Below, in pieces: positions 1 through 6,795 of a stretch of 18,109 nt of DNA. How positions within the stretch are numbered: position 1 is the first letter of the stretch; every line of letters begins with the position of its first letter. Origin of the DNA: Cyanobacteria bacterium UBA1221 (GTDB lineage: Bacteria > Cyanobacteriota > Vampirovibrionia > Gastranaerophilales > Gastranaerophilaceae); NCBI GenBank assembly GCA_002309425.1, contig DBXD01000078.1, positions 1 through 18,109 of the forward strand. Reading direction: 5' to 3'. The position numbers were made by a program, and so were the translations under genes. The notes beneath the pieces are model-generated. The model was not told the origin of the DNA, did no database searches, and saw only the letters and a program-made list of their open reading frames with translations.

Positions 1-12
1 CGCACAAACTCC

Positions 13-42
13 CTGAAAACAAAATAACAAAACTCATATAAT
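13..42 (+). promoter_or_regulatory. Putative promoter of tRNA-Pro
   Basis: A perfect TATAAT lies at 37-42. A CTGAAA (4 of 6 matches to TTGACA) lies at 13-18 with an 18-bp spacer. The predicted start, about 49-50, is a few bases before the tRNA 5' end at 57. The -10 box is strong and the -35 is weak; assignment is by position only. Confidence 0.5.
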
Positions 43-56
43 TGTGAGTGCTTCTA

Positions 57-133
57 CGGGATGTAGCGCAGCTTGGTAGCGTACCTCGCTTGGGACGAGG
101 GGGTCGCAGGTTCAAATCCTGTCATCCCGACCA
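57..133 (+). tRNA. tRNA-Pro (anticodon UGG)
   Basis: A full cloverleaf is visible. The acceptor stem CGGGATG pairs with CATCCCG, with discriminator A and an encoded CCA. The anticodon stem CCTCG/CGAGG encloses the loop CTTGGGA with anticodon TGG at 91-93. The T-stem is GCAGG/CCTGT around TTCAAAT. A C1:G72 first pair is characteristic of bacterial tRNA-Pro. The UGG anticodon can read CCA and, by wobble, other proline codons. An intrinsic terminator follows directly. Its 3' end is duplicated at 288-330. Confidence 0.97.
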
Positions 134-164
134 CTTAAAGACTAACGAAGGTTAGTCTTTTTTT
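122..164 (+). repeat. Direct repeat copy 1 (tRNA-Pro 3' end plus terminator)
   Basis: These 43 bases cover the last 12 bases of the tRNA with CCA, and the terminator hairpin with its first T residues. They recur at 288-330 with one difference (G140 versus A306). This copy belongs to the intact tRNA gene. Confidence 0.95.
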
Positions 165-165
165 T
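137..165 (+). terminator. Intrinsic terminator of tRNA-Pro
   Basis: A perfect 10-bp stem AAAGACTAAC/GTTAGTCTTT with a GAAG loop runs into a T-tract. It lies four bases after the tRNA CCA end. Confidence 0.9.
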
Positions 166-170
166 ATTGT

Positions 171-256
171 CGGATGCCAGTATTACATCCTGGCACACAC
201 GCGGTTTTCTAGGCAATCAAAGATTGCAGAAAACCAGCTGGCTGCATACTAATCCG
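171..256. other. Structured intergenic element between the two tRNA-end repeats
   Basis: No gene is seen here. The segment is rich in inverted repeats. GGTTTTCT (203-210) pairs with AGAAAACC (228-235), and inside it GCAATC (213-218) pairs with GATTGC (222-227) around an AAA loop. GCCAG (176-180) pairs with CTGGC (190-194). CGGAT (171-175) can pair with ATCCG (252-256), closing the whole element. It could be a multicopy intergenic repeat, a MITE-like insertion or a structured RNA. Nothing seen here decides between these. Confidence 0.5.
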
Positions 257-287
257 TAAGGCTCACAAGTTCGCCAACGGCTTCGTA

Positions 288-330
288 TCATCCCGACCAC
301 TTAAAAACTAACGAAGGTTAGTCTTTTTTT
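288..330 (+). repeat. Direct repeat copy 2 (tRNA-Pro 3'-end remnant)
   Basis: This is the second copy of the 43-bp repeat, 42 of 43 identical to 122-164. The 5' part of the tRNA is missing: no matching acceptor strand, D-arm or anticodon arm precedes it. It is therefore a 3'-end duplication and not a second tRNA gene. Duplicated tRNA 3' ends are the usual footprint of site-specific integration. The 166-bp spacing is too short for an intact element. Confidence 0.9.
303..330 (+). terminator. Duplicated terminator hairpin
   Basis: This is the second copy of the tRNA-Pro terminator. The stem is kept except that G140 is an A at 306, which removes one base pair. The T-tract is intact. It could still stop transcription coming from upstream. 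Confidence 0.6.
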
Positions 331-395
331 ATAAAATACAAAAAATATTTTTTGAAAGGCAAAAAAAGCTGAACTCCGGGTCTGATATATGCTAT

Positions 396-593
396 TTGGC
401 GGATAGGGATGAATGGCTTATAAATACGTTATATTCTGATAATATATTTGGCTTTCATGCAAAAGATGTCCTTACGCAGGAAGAACTTGTTAATTGTTTT
501 GGAAAAATTGTGATTGGTAAAAGGGATAACCTATATTTGAACAATGTTCCTGTAACATTTGTTAACAAAACAGACGAATTTGTAAAATTTTAG
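396..593 (+). CDS. Doubtful 65-codon ORF, possibly a 3' gene remnant
   Basis: The only available start is a TTG at 396, and I see no Shine-Dalgarno sequence before it. The same frame stays open further upstream, back to about position 312, immediately after the duplicated terminator, without an ATG. The product has ordinary globular composition and ends in a Val/Phe-rich stretch (VPVTFVNKTDEFVKF). I recognise no family. The open frame without a start, next to the tRNA-end duplication, fits the 3' remnant of a gene cut by insertion or deletion. It may equally be a chance ORF. Confidence 0.3.
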   Translation: MADRDEWLINTLYSDNIFGFHAKDVLTQEELVNCFGKIVIGKRDNLYLNNVPVTFVNKTDEFVKF

Positions 594-660
594 CAAAAAA
601 AATTTTTTTCGGCTTTAATTAATATAAAATAATACAACGATACAAAAAGGAGTAAAATTT

Positions 661-1062
661 ATGCAGATTCAATCTATAAATAATTATTACGGCAGAAGTC
701 TACAAAATACCGGAAAGGCGGGCATATCTGCAGGCAAAACCGCATTTTGCGGTTCTGATTCCGCCGAAAAAGATCTTTTTACGTTAAGAAATGAGTATGC
801 AAAGTTGCAAAAGCAAGTAGCAAGTATGTATAGTGGTGAGTGGGTGCAACCCGAAGATCCTGAGGGCTTAATGCGTAAACTTGAAGAAACGAAAAAGGCT
901 CTTGAAGCAGCAGAAAAGAAGTATGCCGGAGTCTACCCTGCTTATTACGGAAAGCCTGTTTATAAGGATGAGGAACCTAAAATAATGCCTGTACTTGTGA
1001 TACCTGTATATAATAATAATACAAGCGCAAATAATGCCTTTGTTTGTGACTGGAATGCATAA
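661..1062 (+). CDS. Small protein with N-terminal F-x-G tag and coiled-coil segment
   Basis: The 133-residue product belongs to no family I recognise. The start is supported by AAAAGGAG at 645-652, eight bases before the ATG. The first 25 residues are polar and rich in Asn, Ser and Gly. They are followed by KTAFCG (residues 26-31), an instance of the short F-x-G/A tag seen in other accessory proteins here. Residues about 35-90 are charged and heptad-like (Leu, Lys and Glu rich), so a coiled coil is likely. The C-terminus is Pro, Tyr and Asn rich, with a short hydrophobic stretch PVLVIPVY that is too short for a membrane span. No signal peptide is visible. It is followed by its own terminator and looks monocistronic. 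Confidence 0.75.
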   Translation: MQIQSINNYYGRSLQNTGKAGISAGKTAFCGSDSAEKDLFTLRNEYAKLQKQVASMYSGEWVQPEDPEGLMRKLEETKKALEAAEKKYAGVYPAYYGKPVYKDEEPKIMPVLVIPVYNNNTSANNAFVCDWNA

Positions 1063-1104
1063 AGTTAAATAAAAAACACGTTATCATAATTTACTTCTCA
1101 TTTG

Positions 1105-1146
1105 ATACCGAAAACATAAATTAAATAGTTTGTTTTCGGTATTTTT
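1105..1146 (+). terminator. Intrinsic terminator after the 133-residue protein gene
   Basis: An 11-bp perfect stem, ATACCGAAAAC/GTTTTCGGTAT, has a 16-base AT-rich loop and is followed by TTTT. It lies between convergent genes. There is no T-tract on the minus-strand side, so it acts mainly on plus-strand transcription. Confidence 0.75.
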
Positions 1147-1177
1147 GCATGTTATTACAGGTATGCAGACAGGATGA

Positions 1178-2161
1178 TTAAGAAAACCAAAGTTTTCCGA
1201 CTTTATCCATGATTTTTTTTATAAAATCTTCCGAACGGAATATTTTTTCTCTTGCTTGTCCTATAAATATATTACTCAAATCAGAGGCAAATTTGTTACA
1301 AAATTCAGCAGCTTCCTCTGCATCTTTTGTCGAGGTTCTTCCTGTTTGTTTGAGTATAAAAGCACAAAATTCTGCTAAGCCCATTGATTGTCTATAATCT
1401 GTTTCTGTATCAATTTTCTTAAATTTTTCTCTTATAAAACTCGCATAGCGAAGTTGTTCTTGTTTATCAACGGGATTGCGTTTAGGCTCAAAAACGAAAA
1501 TGTGTCCGTTAGAGTCGATGACATAATATTTTTGTCTGGTTATGGTTGAAGAAACAATATCTGCCCCCGAGAAGCCGCAGCTTGTTCGGTATAATCCGGG
1601 ACATAGCATTTCCAAAAAAGCACGCTCTTTTTCATCGGCTTCTTTTTTAATTTTTAAGTTTATCGGATGGTTATGAACACCTGTATCCCCGATAAAAGCA
1701 TTGCTTAATGAACTGCTGACACTTGTGTCCGTTCCGATTTTATGACCTACAATATCGCCGTATCTTAAGGTGTATTTGTGTTCAAGCGGTTCGTCTTTTA
1801 TCCTTTTCATTATTTTTCGGGCAACAAGATTTGAATATTTGTACGATACAATGTAGTCCGCTTTCTCCTGTTCAGTCATATTTGCCCAATTTACAGGAAG
1901 GTATTCTACGCCTTTTTCTTCTTCAAATTTTTGTATATGCCATAAGGGATCCTCAAGATTTGACCCTCTTTCGGAACGCCTTCTAAACGGGGTTATTTCT
2001 TCAATTTCTTTTGCTAAATTTGCATTGTCTTTTGCTATAGGGACAAATTTTTCGCCGTATTTTTTTATATCGCGCAATTGTCTCTTCATGTATCTTCTAT
2101 TACTTGCGTGATGTCTGTGAAAAAGTGTTTTTAATTTTGGTAAATTTGGAAATATTTTCAT
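1178..2161 (-). CDS. JAB/JAMM-like HNHP-motif protein
   Basis: The 327-residue product has a basic N-terminal region. Its central block carries HNHP (residues 163-166) and then FSGADI (197-202), followed by a beta-rich YYVIDSNGHIFVFEP segment. His-x-His-Pro with a downstream Ser-x-x-Asp is the metal-site signature of JAB1/MPN/JAMM-fold proteins, and HNHP...FSxxDI forms occur in phage and toxin-associated relatives. About 30 residues separate the two motifs, far more than the canonical six to eight, so there is an insertion or a divergent fold. The matching upstream Glu cannot be placed with confidence. No signal peptide or membrane segment is seen. The ATG at 2161 has no clear Shine-Dalgarno; a Met at residue 25 is an alternative start. 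It is divergent from the calpain-like gene. Peptidase or deubiquitinase-like activity is inference only. Confidence 0.65.
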   Translation of the reverse strand: MKIFPNLPKLKTLFHRHHASNRRYMKRQLRDIKKYGEKFVPIAKDNANLAKEIEEITPFRRRSERGSNLEDPLWHIQKFEEEKGVEYLPVNWANMTEQEKADYIVSYKYSNLVARKIMKRIKDEPLEHKYTLRYGDIVGHKIGTDTSVSSSLSNAFIGDTGVHNHPINLKIKKEADEKERAFLEMLCPGLYRTSCGFSGADIVSSTITRQKYYVIDSNGHIFVFEPKRNPVDKQEQLRYASFIREKFKKIDTETDYRQSMGLAEFCAFILKQTGRTSTKDAEEAAEFCNKFASDLSNIFIGQAREKIFRSEDFIKKIMDKVGKLWFS

Positions 2162-2321
2162 ATGGCTTGTATTTATAAAACTTGTAATAAAAATTTTTTG
2201 CTAACAGTTTTTTAATATTTTGTTTCTTGTAACAAATTTGAAATATTTCTGTTTAAGCAGGCAATATTTTAAGGTTTAAATACTTTTTATATATAAGGGA
2301 TAAAACAGCGAGGGAATTTTT

Positions 2322-3344
2322 ATGGTCGTAAATGCACCGATTTTTTACAGCAGACCGACAACCACTATGGAACAAATTGAATACAGACGGCAAAGAGCCG
2401 AAGCAAACGGCTGCGGTATTTATTCAGCGACCTCATCACAGAAAAAAGAAGATATTGACACAAATCTCTTTGCGACTTATACAGGCAGAACTTATGATTT
2501 ATTTAATCCGGAAGATTATAAAGATGCCATGCAGGCGGGCGGGGTTCTAATAGTTGATAGTTATCGCCGGTATGCTCCCGAACAGACACTAAGAACCCGA
2601 ATCTTTAAGAGAACAAAAAGTATGGACGGAAAAATAGATGCCGCAAAGCAAGGTATGACCGGTGATTGTTGGCTACTCTCCGCATTAAATTCCATGTCTT
2701 ATTCTGATAAAGGAAGAAGAATTCTCGCTGAACTGATTAAATACGGAGAAGATGGTGCATTCGTTGAATTTAGAGGTATAGGGAAAACAGTATTTGTTCC
2801 TTATAAAAAAGTTTTTCAAACAAAGCAAAGCCTTCCATACTCAAGGGGAGACGATGATGTAAAAATAATTGAACTGGCAATGGAAAAAGTTTTAAGAGAA
2901 GCGATGGAAGGTAATCTCGGAAAAGAATTTCAGGAAGCTTTGCAAAAACAAGACGCTTCCGGCAATGCTATTAACCCCTTAAACGGTAAAATAGCAGGTC
3001 TTGCATGGACATTGCTGTTAGGAAATGAACAAAACTACAATATAAGCAGCAATCTTAAAGATGTACCCCAAAATGTAGATTTTATTTCTTTATTTATTGA
3101 TCCAAAGGACAAGGATAGCACAGTTTCGGGCCCTCCAATTTTTGGGAGCGGTAAAATTGTCGTCAGAGATGTTGAAACCGGTAAAAAAATATCATTAAAT
3201 AAATATCATGAGTACGCTATAAAGAAAATTGAAAATGGTGATATTATCGAAGTTATAGACCCGCAAAACAATCAAAAATCTTGTAAAGTAAGGGCATCAG
3301 AGCTTAAAGATTGTTATTTTGAGTATTACTCGCTTGCTGATTAA
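2322..3344 (+). CDS. Calpain-like cysteine protease (family C2-like)
   Basis: The 340-residue product contains QGMTGDCWLLSALNSMS (residues 110-126), the hallmark of the calpain catalytic Cys helix, with Cys116 as nucleophile. The His is probably His296 in KYHEYAI, matching calpain HAY. The third catalytic position, Asn in the usual NPW motif, falls in VIDPQNN and is Asp313. The ATG follows GAGGG at 2310-2314. There is no signal peptide, no membrane segment and no visible calcium-binding EF hand or C2-like domain, so the protein is essentially a stand-alone protease core with about 100 extra N-terminal residues. It may act in the cytoplasm or be exported by an unrecognised route. It is divergent from the HNHP-motif gene and 100 bp upstream of an F-x-G protein gene. 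The substrate is unknown. Confidence 0.8.
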   Translation: MVVNAPIFYSRPTTTMEQIEYRRQRAEANGCGIYSATSSQKKEDIDTNLFATYTGRTYDLFNPEDYKDAMQAGGVLIVDSYRRYAPEQTLRTRIFKRTKSMDGKIDAAKQGMTGDCWLLSALNSMSYSDKGRRILAELIKYGEDGAFVEFRGIGKTVFVPYKKVFQTKQSLPYSRGDDDVKIIELAMEKVLREAMEGNLGKEFQEALQKQDASGNAINPLNGKIAGLAWTLLLGNEQNYNISSNLKDVPQNVDFISLFIDPKDKDSTVSGPPIFGSGKIVVRDVETGKKISLNKYHEYAIKKIENGDIIEVIDPQNNQKSCKVRASELKDCYFEYYSLAD

Positions 3345-3444
3345 TATTTAAAAGATTAGATTTTGTAAAGATTTTGTTAATTCGCAAAATTTTTCTGGCA
3401 AAAAATTTTTTGTTCTGTTTTTATATTGACTGAAAGGAAAATTT

Positions 3445-3984
3445 ATGAAGGTAAGTTTTACGGGATTTAAAAATGCAGGTATGCAGATAAACCAGATTAA
3501 TAATGAAAATGGTGAGCCGAGAATGTGGCTGAGTATATTTAATTGTGAATTAACAAATGATACTTTTGGTAAAGATTTAGATGCTTTTAGGCCGGTTATT
3601 AACAATTATACTTCATCTGATGATAGCAGAAAAAATTTTTTAAATTTGCAGTTTTGGCACTATCTGAGGGATAGTGACAGGGAAAAATATGGTGATAAAT
3701 TTGTAATAAATCAAAAAGAGTACCCGGTAAATATGGAAAATATGCGAATATTTCAAAAATTAGCAGATTTATTTAAGAAAGTAAACGGAACTCCCGATTA
3801 TTTATTTAAATGTGACAAAAGTTATTTGGAAAGCGATAATTGTGTGAAAAGTTTTATACTTCCTCCCGTGTTACAAAATGAGGACAGACTTAGGGCGATA
3901 CATGATGTAGAAAATATAAAAAGTATGTCAGAATATTTGGTTGATGAAATAACAAATGCAGTTGCGGAATTTTTAGAAGTTTAA
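3445..3984 (+). CDS. Hypothetical protein starting with an F-x-G tag
   Basis: The 179-residue product matches no family I recognise. The start is well supported by AAAGGA at 3433-3438, six bases before the ATG. The protein begins MKVSFTGF, so the F-x-G tag (residues 5-7) is almost at the N-terminus. The rest is polar and mixed alpha/beta by composition, with three Cys residues spread out and no membrane segment. It lies 100 bp downstream of the calpain-like gene on the same strand, with no obvious terminator between, so co-transcription is possible. It converges on the TPR protein gene. Confidence 0.75.
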   Translation: MKVSFTGFKNAGMQINQINNENGEPRMWLSIFNCELTNDTFGKDLDAFRPVINNYTSSDDSRKNFLNLQFWHYLRDSDREKYGDKFVINQKEYPVNMENMRIFQKLADLFKKVNGTPDYLFKCDKSYLESDNCVKSFILPPVLQNEDRLRAIHDVENIKSMSEYLVDEITNAVAEFLEV

Positions 3985-4072
3985 TAAGGTGCATATAAGT
4001 GTAATAGCATGCATGGGCAAAATGAAATATGCCAACCTTAAAAAACAAAGAACTTTTTCGGCGGACGAAAGT

Positions 4073-4870
4073 CTACCGATACTTAAAGTTACTTATTACC
4101 TTTTTTTCGTATGCATACCAATCTGCATATATTTCTTTTACACTATCTTCCGAAATGTTGTATTCAGGCTCTGTGGCTTTTGCCAGCGCTTTCTTATAAA
4201 ATTCTTTTGCAGTATTCAGATTCCCTGTCTTTTTTTCTATAAAAGCTTTTAATGCCATATTGTATGGGGTTGATTCTGTTTCTAAGGCTTTGTCAATGTA
4301 AAACTGCGCTTTTTTAATTTCGCCTTTCATCATATGGCATCTTGAGATTGTTCCGTATTGCGGTACGATTTTTCCATTTTCGGGTGTCCAAACTTTTGAC
4401 ATTTCTATTGCTTTATCATATTGCCCGGCATAATAATAATGTAAATACGCAAAACCCCAGCAGGGATATTTGTAACTGTTTATATAAGAGTATGCTTTAT
4501 CATAGTAAATAATTGCCTTGTTGAAATCATTATCCAAGGCGCTAAAAGAACCCATATTAATGTAGTAACACCCTTTTTGCCACGGGATTAATGATGCTTT
4601 TATTGCAAGATTTGCGTATTTTTCCCCTAATGATGTGTCTTTATTTAAAAAGGCTCCAAATGCGCGAATATTAAAATACACCGGAACCATTTGATACATT
4701 AAAAACAATGCAATAATTATTCCCAGCCATGAATATTTTGACAATTTCATTTGTTTGCGTTTTATTCTTACGGTGATAAAAATAAGCCAACTCAGAGATA
4801 ATAAAAATATTATAAGCGTAAAAAGCAACCAGAAGCCGGGATAATTCCATAAAAATAAATCTCTTAACAT
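4073..4870 (-). CDS. Membrane-anchored TPR-repeat protein
   Basis: The 265-residue product has two hydrophobic segments near the N-terminus (about residues 12-34 and 48-65), separated by a short basic loop (RIKRKQMK). A soluble helical part with TPR-like repeats follows. Recognisable units include DFNKAIIYYDKAYSYI, GQYDKAIEMSKVW, GEIKKAQFYIDKALE and GNLNTAKEFYKKALAKA. TPR domains mediate protein contacts, so a scaffold role at the cytoplasmic membrane is likely, with the TPR side probably set by the Lys/Arg-rich loop. The start is backed by GAGG (complement of 4876-4879), five bases before the ATG. It lies 42 bp downstream of tRNA-Gly on the same strand, so one transcript may carry both. Confidence 0.75.
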   Translation of the reverse strand: MLRDLFLWNYPGFWLLFTLIIFLLSLSWLIFITVRIKRKQMKLSKYSWLGIIIALFLMYQMVPVYFNIRAFGAFLNKDTSLGEKYANLAIKASLIPWQKGCYYINMGSFSALDNDFNKAIIYYDKAYSYINSYKYPCWGFAYLHYYYAGQYDKAIEMSKVWTPENGKIVPQYGTISRCHMMKGEIKKAQFYIDKALETESTPYNMALKAFIEKKTGNLNTAKEFYKKALAKATEPEYNISEDSVKEIYADWYAYEKKVISNFKYR

Positions 4871-4912
4871 ACAAACCTCATAACAAACACAGTACCAACA
4901 TTGTAAAAAAAT

Positions 4913-4985
4913 AGCGGACGACGAGACTCGAACTCGCGACAGTCTGCTTGGAAGGCAGATACTCTACCAACTGAGCTACGTCCGC
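4913..4985 (-). tRNA. tRNA-Gly (anticodon UCC)
   Basis: Read on the minus strand, the acceptor stem GCGGACG pairs with CGTCCGC and the discriminator is U, as usual for tRNA-Gly. The anticodon stem TCTGC/GCAGA encloses CTTCCAA, with anticodon TCC (complement of 4950-4952). The T-arm is GCGAG-TTCGAGT-CTCGT. The CCA end is not encoded (the next bases are A and then a T-run), unlike the tRNA-Pro in this window, so a CCA-adding enzyme must complete it. The T-run of 7 at 4905-4911 could weakly stop transcription but has no separate hairpin. Confidence 0.97.
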
Positions 4986-4997
4986 ATTACTCTTTAA

Positions 4998-5026
4998 ATA
5001 TTATTATAAATATATTTTTTTTGCAA
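4998..5026 (-). promoter_or_regulatory. Putative promoter of tRNA-Gly
   Basis: On the minus strand, TTGCAA (5021-5026) and TAATAT (4998-5003) are separated by 17 bp. The predicted start is a few bases before the tRNA 5' end at 4985. The surrounding DNA is very AT-rich, so chance matches are likely. Confidence 0.4.
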
Positions 5027-5049
5027 GCGAAGGTGCTTTATTCTGTTTA

Positions 5050-5058
5050 TGCTATAAT
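5050..5058 (+). promoter_or_regulatory. Putative extended -10 promoter of mscS-rlmH
   Basis: TGCTATAAT at 5050-5058 is a complete extended -10 element (TG-N-TATAAT). No good -35 is seen at the right distance, which extended -10 promoters tolerate. The predicted start, about 5065, leaves a short leader before the ATG at 5092. Confidence 0.5.
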
Positions 5059-5091
5059 TGCTATGCGATTTATTAAATATAAGGATTTGAT

Positions 5092-5955
5092 ATGTTAGCT
5101 GAGATACATGCTCAATTCAGGGAATTGGTCGGAATATTAAAGGCTTTTCATCTTGGTATAATTTTTGAATTGGTGGCAAATCTTGTAATTCTTTATGCTA
5201 TTTGTAAAGCTCTTGATGTCTGTGAGAAGTCAATTTCTAACAGAATATTGGCTGCCGATAAAAACAGTCAGGCTGCAAAGATTGTCACTATCATAAATAA
5301 AATTATTAAATTTACTTTATTCTTCATAATGTTTGCCGGATTCCTGCAAACTCACGGATACTCGGTATCTTCTTTAATTGCAGGTTTCGGAATTACAGGT
5401 TTGGCAGTAGGTTTTGCGGCAAACACCACGTTATCAAATGTTTTTGGTACGATTTCAATAATTGCGGACAAATCCTTTAAAATCGGTGACTATATAAAAG
5501 TCGGGGTTTATGAGGGGACTGTTGAATCTATTAATATGCGTTCAACTAAAATCCGTACTTTAGATAACTTTCTGACGGTTATTCCAAACAGTATGATAGC
5601 AAATACAGAAGTGGTAAATGTCACCGCCTGCCACAGAAGAAGGATTTTTGAAACTTTTGGTGTGACATATGATACTCCAAATGAAAAATTGGAACAAGCC
5701 GTTAAAATACTTGAAGGAATCCTTGAGCAGACTCAGGAAATCTCAAAGGATTACGTTGTCTTTGTGGAAACTCTTGATGCAAGCTCGATTAATATAAAAG
5801 TCCACGCCTATGTGAAAACAAAAGTCTGGGCGAAATATGTGAAGGAAAGAGAAAAATTTATCCTCGAAGCAGTAAAACGTTTCAGAGAAGCGGGTATTGA
5901 CTTTGCCTTCCCGTCAAGAACAATATATATGGCGAAAGGCAGCGATGAAAATTAA
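5092..5955 (+). CDS. Small-conductance mechanosensitive channel (MscS family)
   Basis: This 287-residue protein is the size of the classic single-domain MscS. It has hydrophobic helices at about 20-40 and 66-86. The pore helix follows with the Gly/Ala pattern GFGITGLAVGFAANTTLSN (residues 98-116), then the highly conserved FGTISIIADKSFKIGDYI stretch leading into the beta domain. The C-terminal part ends in an alpha/beta domain with FAFPSRTIYM, matching the family's closing FPxxT/Y motif. The channel sits in the inner membrane and releases solutes on hypo-osmotic shock. The start follows AAGG at 5081-5084. The gene overlaps rlmH by 11 bp. Confidence 0.93.
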   Translation: MLAEIHAQFRELVGILKAFHLGIIFELVANLVILYAICKALDVCEKSISNRILAADKNSQAAKIVTIINKIIKFTLFFIMFAGFLQTHGYSVSSLIAGFGITGLAVGFAANTTLSNVFGTISIIADKSFKIGDYIKVGVYEGTVESINMRSTKIRTLDNFLTVIPNSMIANTEVVNVTACHRRRIFETFGVTYDTPNEKLEQAVKILEGILEQTQEISKDYVVFVETLDASSINIKVHAYVKTKVWAKYVKEREKFILEAVKRFREAGIDFAFPSRTIYMAKGSDEN

Positions 5956-6415
5956 AATTATTGCGTTGGGCAAAATAAAAGAGAAATTTCTGAAAGACGG
6001 CATAGAAGAATTTCAGAAACGTCTTACTCCCTATTCTCCCGTAGAGATTGTTGAACTCTCTCCGATTGAGATAAAAGATGAGCATACTGTTGATAAAGTG
6101 CTAGATGAAGAGGCCGAAAAAATCCTGTCCTGTATAAAGCCCCAGTCTTACGTCATTACTCTTGAAATAAACGGTAAACAACTTTCGTCGGAAGAATTTT
6201 CACAAAAAATCGAGGCTCTTATTAAAGACGGAATTAACGAACTGGTTTTTGTGATAGGTTCTTCTTGCGGAATCTCAAAACTTGTTTCAGACCGAGCCGA
6301 TTATAAATTGAGTATGTCAAAAATGACTTTTTTGCATCAGTTTGCAAGACTTATTCTGGTTGAGCAAATATACAGAGCTTTCAAAATTATGAAAGGTGAA
6401 ACATACCATAAATAA
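5945..6415 (+). CDS. rlmH: 23S rRNA pseudouridine1915-N3 methyltransferase RlmH
   Basis: With the ATG at 5945 the product is 156 residues, the usual RlmH length. It starts MKIKIIALGKIKEKF and contains the SPOUT-fold binding segment FVIGSSCGIS and the near-invariant tail HQFARLILVEQIYRAFKIMKGETYHK, ending in YHK. RlmH methylates N3 of pseudouridine 1915 in helix 69 of 23S rRNA on assembled 70S ribosomes, using SAM. I chose this start, not an upstream in-frame ATG at 5897, because of family length and AAAGG at 5935-5939. It overlaps the mscS end by 11 bp, so translation may be coupled. A terminator follows immediately. Confidence 0.96.
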   Translation: MKIKIIALGKIKEKFLKDGIEEFQKRLTPYSPVEIVELSPIEIKDEHTVDKVLDEEAEKILSCIKPQSYVITLEINGKQLSSEEFSQKIEALIKDGINELVFVIGSSCGISKLVSDRADYKLSMSKMTFLHQFARLILVEQIYRAFKIMKGETYHK

Positions 6416-6443
6416 AAGAAAAAAGCCTTATTTTAAGGCTTTT
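6416..6443. terminator. Bidirectional terminator between rlmH and the 98-residue protein gene
   Basis: AAAGCCTTA/TAAGGCTTT forms a 9-bp stem with a three-base loop. It is flanked by A residues on the 5' side and T residues on the 3' side, so it can end transcripts in both directions. The T-run is longer when read on the minus strand (six T). Confidence 0.8.
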
Positions 6444-6484
6444 AAATGTTAGTGTAGGTAGTGTAGAAGGTTGGTAATCTTTTT

Positions 6485-6781
6485 TTAAAAATGCATGTCA
6501 AACTGTGGCGGCATTCCGTTTATTTTTTCGTCTTCCAAACGCATTGCCGAACCTATCGTAAAGTTTTGAGCAAACACTTTATTTATTTCAAAATTTATAT
6601 CTCCGTTAAAGACCTGTTCGTTTTCTTCCAAGAAATTGAACAGAGGTTCTACCGGTGATGATACTATCCCGGCTAATGTTCCTTCTGCAAGTTTAATCGT
6701 GTGTTCCCCGATTTCCGGAACTTTTATATTAAACCCGAAAGGTTTATATGGTCTGTTAAATGAAGCACCTGTCTCTGTCAT
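6485..6781 (-). CDS. Hypothetical 98-residue protein
   Basis: I recognise no family. The product is acidic and has a regular alternation of hydrophobic and polar residues suggesting a beta-rich fold (for example FNIKVPEIGEHTIKLAEG and DINFEINKVFAQNF). No membrane segment, signal peptide or Cys is seen. The ATG is preceded by AAGGA (complement of 6791-6795) at nine bases. It lies 93 bp after the second HNH-type gene on the same strand, so it may be the last gene of that series or be transcribed separately. A 15-bp imperfect palindrome sits just upstream of its ribosome binding site. Confidence 0.65.
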   Translation of the reverse strand: MTETGASFNRPYKPFGFNIKVPEIGEHTIKLAEGTLAGIVSSPVEPLFNFLEENEQVFNGDINFEINKVFAQNFTIGSAMRLEDEKINGMPPQFDMHF

Positions 6782-6795
6782 CTCTTTAAATCCTT

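Noticed and set aside
288..330. A second tRNA-Pro gene
   Set aside because: Only the last 12 bases plus CCA and the terminator are present. No 5' acceptor strand, D-arm or anticodon arm precedes them.
3989..4252. 87-codon plus-strand ORF rich in Phe and Cys
   Set aside because: It is antisense to the end of the TPR gene, its composition is typical of a shadow frame, and it has no ribosome binding site.
5897..5944. Longer RlmH starting at 5897
   Set aside because: It would overlap mscS by 59 bases and add 16 residues not seen in the family. The ATG at 5945 gives 156 residues and has AAAGG upstream.
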